From positions 1 to 35,838 of IMG/VR virus record IMGVR_UViG_3300010970_000028: 35,838 bases of DNA; one strand, given 5' to 3'. Source of the stretch: a virus. Positions 1-6,244 of this stretch are shown in pieces. The position numbers and the translations under genes were made by a program. The notes under the pieces were generated by a model, which saw only the letters and a list, made by a program, of their open reading frames with translations, was not told the DNA's origin and did no database searches. The first letter of the stretch is position 1. Each line of letters begins with the position of its first letter.

Positions 1-441
1 CTCCATCGGCAAGATGGCGTCCTCGTAGGGGTATTTGAAGTAATTCAAAGTCTGATTGAACGGGTTCGACCTGACGTTCTGCACGGGTCGGGCGGCGTCG
101 CATCTTGCGGATACCCAGCCCACCGGCTCCTTGGTTTCCTTCTTGAGTTGCATCACGTCTTCGATCAGGTGCTTGTAACTGGTGGGTGTCAGGACGATGT
201 CGTCGTTGGCCACCACCACGGAACTGAAACCATCGGCAAACGCCCTGTCGATGACAGCGTTGTAGGCGTCACCGAAATTGCTCTTGTCGCCCTCGATCTT
301 GTAGTCGGCATCGAACCGATCAATGACGGACAACGGTCCGCGCAGGTAGACGGGGACTTCGGGGCAGTACTCTTTGATGCTGGCAAGCATCACGGCAAGA
401 CCCTTGCCGGACACGGTTGAGACGCAGATCGGTGCGATCAA
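1..441 (-). CDS. Glycosyltransferase-like protein, N-terminal part (continues at 35838)
   Basis: This is the first 147 codons of a protein that runs off base 1. The frame opens at a TTG (441) that overlaps the stop of the upstream gene. An in-frame stop lies two codons before it, so TTG is the only upstream start; the next candidate is an internal ATG. The N terminus (LIAPICVSTVSGKG) is followed by AYNAVIDRAF and then VVVANDDIVL, an N-D-D stretch at residues 79-81 in the place of the DXD metal/nucleotide-sugar motif of GT-A folds. The frame continues exactly at 35838-35590, where typical C-terminal motifs of such phage proteins occur. Sugar donor and acceptor are unknown. Family assignment is from motif pattern only; the break is probably an artefact of linearising a circle. 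Confidence 0.75.
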   Translation of the reverse strand, partial: MIAPICVSTVSGKGLAVMLASIKEYCPEVPVYLRGPLSVIDRFDADYKIEGDKSNFGDAYNAVIDRAFADGFSSVVVANDDIVLTPTSYKHLIEDVMQLKKETKEPVGWVSARCDAARPVQNVRSNPFNQTLNYFKYPYEDAILPME

Positions 442-923
442 TCTTCACCATCCTCTGACTCCATCTCTTCGTCTTCGGCCTCGCCAGTGTTCGGACCACC
501 AACGACCCACGCGTCGCAGGTACGTGTGCCGGCGCACTTGAAGTCGAAGATTTCGCAGTAGCCAAGGTCGGCCAACTCGATAGTTCCCCAGGGATCAGCC
601 TCGTTGCCGATGCCGTCAGCGATGCACTGCTTGACAGAGTCGGACACGTTGAAGGCTGCGCAGTTGCCGCAAAGACTTTGCTTGGCGTCGCTGACTGAGA
701 CGTCCCAGGTGTCTGCCTTCTTCTTCCAAAACGGGGTGTTTGGCAGTGCGGGGTTCTCAGGACCGTAGGCCGCGGTGGTGATCGCCTTGGCGCGGTTCTT
801 CAGGTTTAGGGTGATGTCTTGCGTGGGAAGTGGGCACTTCTTGGTGTCTGTGCCATCCTTCATCATCTGATCCATCGCGCCCTTGTAGCGTGACGGGACG
901 TCACGGGTTGTCTGTGTGGCCAT
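438..923 (-). CDS. Cysteine-rich HiPIP-like protein, unknown role
   Basis: A 161-residue protein with seven cysteines (30, 85, 88, 100, 123, 130, 136). The C85-x2-C88-x11-C100-x22-C123 spacing, with C123 inside GYCEIFDF, resembles the C-x2-C...C...G-(W/Y)-C ligand layout of high-potential iron-sulfur proteins, although the last gap is longer than usual. FKCAGTRTCDAW follows, then a very acidic tail (residues 148-161). Its ATG shares one base with the stop of the preceding small gene, and its stop overlaps the TTG of the glycosyltransferase, so the three are likely translated as a set. Similar proteins recur next to head genes in environmental phages. A metal or Fe-S cluster is inferred; structural zinc or disulfides are alternatives. 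Confidence 0.8.
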   Translation of the reverse strand: MATQTTRDVPSRYKGAMDQMMKDGTDTKKCPLPTQDITLNLKNRAKAITTAAYGPENPALPNTPFWKKKADTWDVSVSDAKQSLCGNCAAFNVSDSVKQCIADGIGNEADPWGTIELADLGYCEIFDFKCAGTRTCDAWVVGGPNTGEAEDEEMESEDGED

Positions 924-1084
924 TACTTCTTACCCTTCTTGAGTTTGCTTGCCTGTGACAGCGCGATCGCAACTGCCTGCTTGGGGTTCTTCACGACCTT
1001 GCCGCCAGCGCCTGAGTGCAGGGACTTGGTCTTGAACTCGTGCATCACGGATGCGATCTTCTTTGCTGCCTTGTCAAGTTTCAT
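923..1084 (-). CDS. Small basic protein, DUF6496-like
   Basis: A 53-residue, lysine-rich protein (MKLDKAAKKIASVMHEF to the KKGKK end). The string KIASVMHEFK...LHSG...VVKNPKQAVAIALSQA matches the conserved core of the DUF6496 family of small proteins found in phages and bacteria, whose function is not known. I chose the ATG at 1084 because GGAG lies 7 bases upstream of it; a second ATG at 1090 sits too close to that site. Longer versions would extend into terL. It lies 26 bases after the terL stop, and its stop codon overlaps the start of the cysteine-rich gene. The high positive charge would allow nucleic-acid binding, but that is only a guess. Confidence 0.75.
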   Translation of the reverse strand: MKLDKAAKKIASVMHEFKTKSLHSGAGGKVVKNPKQAVAIALSQASKLKKGKK

Positions 1085-1110
1085 TTTCATGCTCCAAAGT
1101 GAATGCCCAA

Positions 1111-2631
1111 TTATGCAACTCGCGGGATATTTCGGCGCAGTGGCTTGTTCCACACGGTGCTTGCGGCAGAGCCGTACATACCCATGATGGCGTCGCTGGC
1201 AAAAGTAAGACAGAATGCATCACCGCGGTCAGGGGAGGCCAAGCCACGCTTGCGAATCTCGTCCTTGCCCTCGATCTGTATCTTCCCCGAACTCGTGAAC
1301 GAGTAGCGGACAGCCGCCAGTTCAGCGATCAAGGACTCATCCTTGGGCATCTTGCAGTCCCGCTGCTCAAGCCAGGCCTTGGCCTTGTGCCATAACTCAG
1401 CTTTCAGGTTTCGGTAGGTGGCTCCCATCGCCGGTGACTCGGAGACGTTGATTCCGCGCGCCGGCAACTTTAGTTCTCGCAGCCGGTCAACGACGCCAGC
1501 GCCCAGGCCGATGCTGTCAACAAGAATCTCGTGGGGTCGCTGGCTCGGAGGCAGAGCCTCGTACTCTGCGACCACTGCGCCCGTCAGTTGCATCAGGTCC
1601 AAGTTCTTCCACGTCTTCACGGGTTCCAGGACGGCATTTCCCTGGCGCTTGCACAGGGCAGACCTGTCGGAGCCGAACCGCGCGACGTCCAATCCCCACA
1701 CCAAACGCGCGTGCGCGGACGGCTCGACATCACGGTTCATGGCCAGTTCAAGCAGTTCCATCGGGATGACCGTGTCGTCATCGCTGCGCGGGAACTCGCC
1801 AAGTACGCGGATGCGGAAGGCGTTGGACTCCTCGCCGTAACGTGATCGCATCTCGTCAACGTAGGCGTCCGAGACTCGCGGGGAGTCGGTGCAGTTGACG
1901 CGCATCGTGACCCAGTCATCCTTCAGCCTGTTGTGGGTGTCGTAAAAGAACCCCGAACTGCGCACAGGGTTGCCCAGCAGCAGGGTCACGGCAGAGTGAC
2001 CCGACATTGAGCCGGCTGCAGCCTCAAAGACCTGCTCGGGGATACCCGACGCCTCGTCCGCGACAAGCATCACGTTCTCACTGTGGACGCCCTGCAACGC
2101 CTCGGGCTGCTCGGCTCGTGATGTCCTGGCTGAGATAAACGCCTCGTTGGGGGCGTCTTTGACCTCGATGCGGTCTTGCTTGACCTCAAGTTGATCTCTA
2201 AGGGTTTCGGGTAGCGCCTTCACCCAGCGCTTCAACTCAGCGAACAGGGCGTCGTACAGTTGGCTGGACGTGGGAGCCGTTAAGACGATTTTTACTGGGA
2301 ACCGCAGGAACAGATACCAAAGGATCGCCCAGGACGCTGCGGTTGACTTGCCGACGCCGTGACCTGATCTGACGCTGATGCGTCGGTTCCCGTCCGCGAT
2401 GTGGTTCAGGAACTCGACCTGCCAGTTGTCGGGCTGCGTGTTTAGCACCTCCTGGACAAACAGGGCAGGGTTGTGCTTGTAGCGCTTCACGAACGCGATG
2501 AACGGGTTCTTGTCCTCGGCTGCGGACATGGTGGCAATCTTGGCAATTGCTTCTGTAGTCAATTCTGCATTTTTTTTATTTTTTTTGGGGAGAGGGGCGA
2601 GTTCCGTCGTGGGGGTGGGGGGTGTGGTCAT
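1111..2631 (-). CDS. terL: Terminase large subunit
   Basis: The 506-residue DNA packaging motor. The N-terminal ATPase has Walker A SGHGVGKST (residues 89-97), Walker B VMLVADE (187-193) and a coupling motif LLLGNP (217-222). The C-terminal RNase H-like nuclease begins with VWGLDVARFGSDRSA (first acidic residue D315). It continues with EILVDSIGLGAG and ends near RGDAFCLTFASD. Length and motif order are normal for the family. It follows terS after a 241-bp noncoding gap. The first 34 residues are low complexity and include an A-rich KKNKKN run, so a start at Met35 (MSAAEDKNPF) is possible. Neither start has a strong ribosome site; GAAAG lies 6 bases before the first ATG. Confidence 0.96.
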   Translation of the reverse strand: MTTPPTPTTELAPLPKKNKKNAELTTEAIAKIATMSAAEDKNPFIAFVKRYKHNPALFVQEVLNTQPDNWQVEFLNHIADGNRRISVRSGHGVGKSTAASWAILWYLFLRFPVKIVLTAPTSSQLYDALFAELKRWVKALPETLRDQLEVKQDRIEVKDAPNEAFISARTSRAEQPEALQGVHSENVMLVADEASGIPEQVFEAAAGSMSGHSAVTLLLGNPVRSSGFFYDTHNRLKDDWVTMRVNCTDSPRVSDAYVDEMRSRYGEESNAFRIRVLGEFPRSDDDTVIPMELLELAMNRDVEPSAHARLVWGLDVARFGSDRSALCKRQGNAVLEPVKTWKNLDLMQLTGAVVAEYEALPPSQRPHEILVDSIGLGAGVVDRLRELKLPARGINVSESPAMGATYRNLKAELWHKAKAWLEQRDCKMPKDESLIAELAAVRYSFTSSGKIQIEGKDEIRKRGLASPDRGDAFCLTFASDAIMGMYGSAASTVWNKPLRRNIPRVA

Positions 2632-2770
2632 TGGCGGCTTTCTATGGGTTGTGGGCGGTGTTTGTCAGGGGCAGCATCAGTCCCGCCCCCGCCGATGGCG
2701 CGAAGGGGGGGGGTCAGGCGGCCAGCGGCCAGTACCCAGCCCAAACCCCACGGAATTCCACGATGCGGAA

Positions 2771-2785
2771 CTGTAATTGATACAG
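2771..2785. repeat. Short perfect inverted repeat
   Basis: CTGTA and TACAG flank a 5-base spacer (ATTGA), giving a 15-base dyad in the AT-rich part of the terS-terL gap, 26 bases from the first DnaA-like box. It could be a protein-binding half-site pair or chance; there is no T run, so it is not an intrinsic terminator. Confidence 0.4.
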
Positions 2786-2811
2786 TGTTCATTATGTTAA
2801 TAGGTTTGCTG

Positions 2812-2868
2812 CTTATGCACAGGTTATACAGCGATTTAGTGCCTGATTGGTACTTATGCACAGGTTAT
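2812..2868 (+). repeat. Two 16-bp direct repeats with DnaA-box consensus
   Basis: CTTATGCACAGGTTAT occurs at 2812-2827 and again, identical, at 2853-2868. The copies are 41 bases apart, close to four helical turns, so they lie on the same DNA face. Each contains TTATGCACA, an exact match to the bacterial DnaA-box consensus TTWTNCACA. Just beyond, GTGGACAA occurs at 2878-2885 and 2893-2900. The second is part of TGTGGACAA, whose reverse complement differs from TTATCCACA at one base; these copies lie in the last codons of terS. Best readings are a host-DnaA-dependent origin or a TerS/pac recognition site. Confidence 0.6.
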
Positions 2869-2873
2869 TGTGA

Positions 2874-3308
2874 CTAAGTGGACAATTTGGGTGTGGACAA
2901 CTGCTCCAGCACCTCGACATGGCGCAGTGCGTCCATGCGCATCCCTTGGATGTTGATGTTGACCGCAGCGCCCTTCTGCTGCGCGTATGCCGGCGCGTTC
3001 CAGCGTTCAGCCGTCCAGTGCCGCGTTTGGATGCGTAGCTTGGCCAGGTTGACCTCCTCGATGGTCGCTGAGTCAGCGATCTCCAGCGCGTCGGACACCA
3101 TCAGATCGGCAGCCCTTACGCGCGCACGCGAGACGGATTCTACGTTCTCCGGCTTGCTTAACCACGTGTTCATCGCATCACGACCCACACCCAACTCCGT
3201 GCATATCCGCGCAATCGACTTTCCATGCTCCAGCATCACGATGATCTGCTCCTGCGGAACCTGATCCAACTTGATGAGGTCTTCCCTCCGTTTTGGTCTA
3301 CCAGCCAT
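2874..3308 (-). CDS. terS: Terminase small subunit
   Basis: A 144-residue DNA-recognition subunit of the packaging terminase. A helix-turn-helix is visible at about residues 28-52 (GKSIARICTELGVGRDAMNT). It is followed by helical segments DLMVSDALEIADSA and EEVNLAKLRIQTRHWTAERW, typical of Sf6-like small terminases, which assemble as a ring. The C terminus (LSTPKLST) overlaps the DnaA-like repeat region. AAAGGG lies 7 bases before the ATG. It directly precedes terL, which supports the call. The family is known to bind the packaging site; the actual site in this genome is unknown. Confidence 0.9.
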   Translation of the reverse strand: MAGRPKRREDLIKLDQVPQEQIIVMLEHGKSIARICTELGVGRDAMNTWLSKPENVESVSRARVRAADLMVSDALEIADSATIEEVNLAKLRIQTRHWTAERWNAPAYAQQKGAAVNINIQGMRMDALRHVEVLEQLSTPKLST

Positions 3309-3344
3309 TTTTAAGCCCTTTCTAAGCGTTTTAGTCTATCCAAG

Positions 3345-3368
3345 CACCCAACCCATCACCCAACCCAT
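3345..3368. repeat. Tandem 12-bp repeat upstream of terS
   Basis: CACCCAACCCAT is repeated twice head to tail, 37 bases before the terS start codon and just after the stop of the 217-residue gene. On the coding strand it reads ATGGGTTGGGTG twice. It sits where a late promoter or regulator site would be expected, but no clear sigma70 boxes are aligned with it. Confidence 0.6.
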
Positions 3369-3375
3369 TTTCTCG

Positions 3376-4029
3376 TCAAATTAAGGCATTCCTGCCCGCC
3401 TCTGCCACCTTTGTGTTGAACTTCTTCGGCAGCGTTGACGGTTTGCTGAAATCCAAGTCATTCTCCATATCGTCGAAACCGCTATCACCGCCAACCTTAA
3501 CCATCGTCGCGCCAGGATCAAGTTCCTTAATCCTCATGACCTGCTGCATCACCGTGCCAGCCATCATCGTCTCGATCTCTTCCATGTTCCAAATGTGCCG
3601 TCTCTGAACCTCGGGTCGGAACTGCTGGTACAGCAACGCGTCAGCCTTCGTCTTGACAATGACCATCACCGACCCGTTTACCATCTCATGCTCAATCGCC
3701 GCAATGTCAGGCATCGGCTCTATCCCGTTCTCTACCGCGTACCGCTCCAAGGCGTCATACCCCGCAATCATTCCCTTGACCGCTTTTTCCAACCTCTGCT
3801 CGTCCCGATTCTCTTGAGCCAACCAAACCCGCTCCATCTGATTCCAAAACTTTGTCCTGAGTTCTGCATCCACCAAGTTAATCAACCTATCAGTACCCCA
3901 CACAGCAGTGTGGTCTTTGTTCCGATTGCTGATCGACAACAGCAACGAGTTCAACTTGACCTTGAACGGGTCGGCTGGAAAACTCGGTTGCTCAATCTTT
4001 GCTGCTACTGCACGTTTTTTAGTCACCAT
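3376..4029 (-). CDS. Unknown protein, 217 residues, next to the iteron array
   Basis: No family recognised. The N terminus is basic (MVTKKRAVAAK). A central, mostly helical, charged region (WNQMERVWLAQENRDEQRLE, AVKGMIAGYDALERYAVENG) leads to a block VNGSVMVIVKTKADALLYQ and an acidic stretch GDSGFDDMENDLDF. There is no signal peptide or membrane segment. AAGGA lies 5 bases before the ATG. It lies between the primase-helicase and terS, directly downstream of the palindrome/iteron array, so it could be a replication or DNA-binding partner, or a regulator of its own promoter; this comes from position only. Confidence 0.8.
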   Translation of the reverse strand: MVTKKRAVAAKIEQPSFPADPFKVKLNSLLLSISNRNKDHTAVWGTDRLINLVDAELRTKFWNQMERVWLAQENRDEQRLEKAVKGMIAGYDALERYAVENGIEPMPDIAAIEHEMVNGSVMVIVKTKADALLYQQFRPEVQRRHIWNMEEIETMMAGTVMQQVMRIKELDPGATMVKVGGDSGFDDMENDLDFSKPSTLPKKFNTKVAEAGRNALI

Positions 4030-4064
4030 ATCAATCCTTACTAGTTTCTTACGCTGTCCTCATC

Positions 4065-4120
4065 AATGTAAACAAATGGATGGGCATCCCTTAAGGGATT
4101 TGCCACCATTTGTTTACATT
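4065..4120. repeat. Large imperfect palindrome
   Basis: The outer arms are a perfect 15-base inverted repeat (AATGTAAACAAATGG at 4065-4079 and its complement at 4106-4120). The core is a perfect 14-base palindrome ATCCCTTAAGGGAT at 4086-4099. Both share one exact centre between 4092 and 4093, and 23 of 28 positions per arm match. The arms carry the same CCATTTGTTT unit as the tandem iterons just to the right. It lies upstream of the 217-residue gene, as expected for an initiator or dimeric regulator binding site. Confidence 0.8.
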
Positions 4121-4140
4121 TACCACCAACAAATGGACGC

Positions 4141-4173
4141 ACCATTTGTTTACCATTTGTTTACCATTTGTTT
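4141..4173. repeat. Three tandem 11-bp iterons
   Basis: ACCATTTGTTT occurs three times without a gap (4141-4151, 4152-4162, 4163-4173). The period is about one helical turn, so bound proteins would line up on one face. A further inverted copy (AACAAATGG) is at 4128-4136, and two more copies form the arms of the palindrome at 4065-4120, giving six in about 110 bases. The last repeat unit supplies part of the stop codon of the primase-helicase gene. The arrangement is typical of iteron origins. Confidence 0.8.
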
Positions 4174-6244
4174 ATTTCTGCTCATCATCAGCACCAAACT
4201 CGGATTCGTCCTCAAAGACCGCCCAAACGTAATCCTTGAACACCACGACCTTGTTTCTTGCTACAAACTGACGCATCAAAAAGCTGAATTTGTTAGAAAT
4301 CTGCTTGCCTGTTTTCTCGTATCCCCACACTTCCTTGAACTTTTCTTTCCAAGAATCGATCTTCACGACCTTGTTTCTCTTGCCGTCAAGGTCCCGCATC
4401 TCGCCAAATTCTTTAATTGCCTTGTGCAGAGAGTCAATGCAAACCTTCTGATCTCCGCCCTTGTCACGCATCAGCGGCGGCTTTTTCTCCTTCTTTTCTG
4501 TGTCAGCCATGACCCTTGTGGCCTCATCCGAAGGGTTAACGGCCAGGCTGATGACTGGTTCCAGCCCCAAGTTGGACTCCGCCAGTTCCACCTCTACCAT
4601 CTCAAACCCGATCTTGATGTTGTCCGCGCCGTCCTTTTGCTTGCTGATGGTTAAGAGTCCCGAACCCGCAATCCCGTCCTTCTTTACGCCCGACTCCATC
4701 TTCAGCAGTTCAAGTTGCGTGTCCACGGCTCCTAGTAACGATGAGTGGCCGCGCAGTCCGCGTGTGGCGTCCTTGCCTGAGTGGTGCAATATCATGATGG
4801 TGCAGTCAAGCATCCTTTGGACTCGTCCGATGTTGGTGATGAACGCTCCCATGTCCTGGCTGTCGTTCTCGTTGCCACCTCCGAAGGCGCGCGCCAAGGT
4901 GTCTATCTGTAGGAGGCTGAACTCGACGCCAGTCTCGTTGATGAGTTGCTGGATCGACAGCATCAAGAGGCTGAAGTCCTCCTCCGAAGAGCGCAGGTTG
5001 AGTTGGTGTCTGATGACGTAGATTTCTGCGCCCTGCTGCGTGTTGTTGTGTACCTTGCACGCCCTGATGCGCGCCCCGATACCGCCATGACCCTCTCCGC
5101 AGATGTACAAGACCGCGCCTGGAGTCTTGATCTCGTTACCCATCCACGTCCGTCCCGTGGCCACAGCCTCGGCAATGTCCAGGGCGATGAACGACTTGTA
5201 TGAGCCTGGCGGACCGTACAGCGCGACGAAGGACTTCTTGGGGATGACCTTCTCAATGAGCCACTCGACTGGCTCGTCCTGTATCGTGTCCCACGACTCG
5301 ATGTTGAGGAACGCTGGCTTGGCTGGTGTTGACTCGTCCTGCTGGTCTGAGTTGAAGTCGTAGTCATCAGATGAACTATTTACGCTGTCCTGACCCAACT
5401 GCTCCTCGTTCGTGTCAGTATCCTGCTGCGTGATGGGTGGTAGCTTCTTGGCCAGGTCTGCGAGTTCCGACCTCGTCCCGCCCATCTGCACCCACTCGTA
5501 GGCGTCGTCGCCTGGGAACGGCAGGTCAAGGTCAAGGTATCTCACTGACTTGGCCACTGGGAGCAGGTTCTTGATTACCTTCTTGGCGTACTTCTTCCCC
5601 GCCTCGTCGTTGTCGGGGACCACCACCACGTTGGCGCCGGCGAAGTACTGCGTTATCTCCTCCGGCCAGTGCCCAGCCCCTGCGTGCGACGTCGTGGCTA
5701 TGGCTCCGATTGAGACTAAGGCGTCGGCCGCCTTCTCACCCTCCACCAAGTAGATGGCTCTGCCGGCTGTCTTGGCGTCAAGTAGTTCGGGGAACCTGTA
5801 GGGGACGATCCTGCAATCGCCCAGCCTGGCGTGCCGACGGCCTAGTGCGTCAACTCGGACCAGGCGGTAGTCCTTGCCCTTTTCCGTGTTCGTCTTGAAC
5901 CTCTGCTTGATGAACAGGGTGTTCCTGTCCTCGTCCAAGTACTCCCACTCCTTCTCCAACTTCATGGGTTGAGGCGCGAGCGTGGCGAGGCTACTAAAAA
6001 TCTCGTCGCGCTTTGGCAGTTCAGGCAGCAGACCCCTGTCCTTGATCGCGTTGAACACGTCCTGCTGGTCGCACCCGCCGTGGCAGTGGAACAGGTACTT
6101 CCCGTCCTGGGACTCAGAGATCGACAGGGATGGGTTCTTGTCACCATTCCCCTTGCCGTGTGATTGGACTGGGCATGACGCCAGCCACGACCCGTTTGCT
6201 TGCTTCGCGTTGCCTAGTGCCTGCGCTATTTGTTCGGCTTGCAT
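4172..6244 (-). CDS. Bifunctional primase-helicase (zinc finger, TOPRIM, RecA-like ATPase)
   Basis: A 690-residue replication protein. The N-terminal zinc-binding motif uses C24, H29, C54 and C58 (CPVQSHG...FHCHGGC). The TOPRIM domain has YLVEGEKAADAL (E168) and VVVPDNDEAG (D211, D213), the catalytic acidic residues of primase folds. After an acidic linker (about 272-310) comes a RepA/RecA-type ATPase with Walker A GPPGSYKS (344-351), Walker B LLQIDTL (444-450) and LHHSGKDATRGLRG (486-499), as in hexameric helicases. A charged C-terminal region follows. It should prime and unwind DNA for a host polymerase, as no phage polymerase is seen. Its start overlaps the methyltransferase stop by 19 bases, and its stop lies in the iteron array. 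Confidence 0.93.
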   Translation of the reverse strand: MQAEQIAQALGNAKQANGSWLASCPVQSHGKGNGDKNPSLSISESQDGKYLFHCHGGCDQQDVFNAIKDRGLLPELPKRDEIFSSLATLAPQPMKLEKEWEYLDEDRNTLFIKQRFKTNTEKGKDYRLVRVDALGRRHARLGDCRIVPYRFPELLDAKTAGRAIYLVEGEKAADALVSIGAIATTSHAGAGHWPEEITQYFAGANVVVVPDNDEAGKKYAKKVIKNLLPVAKSVRYLDLDLPFPGDDAYEWVQMGGTRSELADLAKKLPPITQQDTDTNEEQLGQDSVNSSSDDYDFNSDQQDESTPAKPAFLNIESWDTIQDEPVEWLIEKVIPKKSFVALYGPPGSYKSFIALDIAEAVATGRTWMGNEIKTPGAVLYICGEGHGGIGARIRACKVHNNTQQGAEIYVIRHQLNLRSSEEDFSLLMLSIQQLINETGVEFSLLQIDTLARAFGGGNENDSQDMGAFITNIGRVQRMLDCTIMILHHSGKDATRGLRGHSSLLGAVDTQLELLKMESGVKKDGIAGSGLLTISKQKDGADNIKIGFEMVEVELAESNLGLEPVISLAVNPSDEATRVMADTEKKEKKPPLMRDKGGDQKVCIDSLHKAIKEFGEMRDLDGKRNKVVKIDSWKEKFKEVWGYEKTGKQISNKFSFLMRQFVARNKVVVFKDYVWAVFEDESEFGADDEQK

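Larger units (their letters stand above)
2632..2873. other. Noncoding gap between terS and terL
   Basis: No convincing gene is present. The terL-proximal half is low complexity and rich in G runs (nine G at 2705-2713). The terS-proximal half (about 2758-2870) is AT-rich and holds an inverted repeat (2771-2785) and two identical 16-base direct repeats containing DnaA-box consensus sequences. A 77-codon minus-strand frame crosses the gap but has no family resemblance and no good ribosome site. Such a gap inside a normally tight terS-terL pair suggests a cis-acting function: an origin, a packaging site or an internal promoter. Confidence 0.6.

Noticed and set aside
1051-1395. Plus-strand frames opposite terL
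   Set aside because: They are shadows of terL, whose Walker and nuclease motifs are clear on the other strand.
2628-2861. 77-codon minus-strand frame across the terS-terL gap
   Set aside because: It runs through G-rich low-complexity DNA and the DnaA-like repeats, has no good ribosome site, and resembles no known protein.
3908-4654. 248-codon plus-strand frame
   Set aside because: It is antisense to the 217-residue gene, the iteron array and the primase-helicase gene, all of which have much stronger support; its product is low quality.
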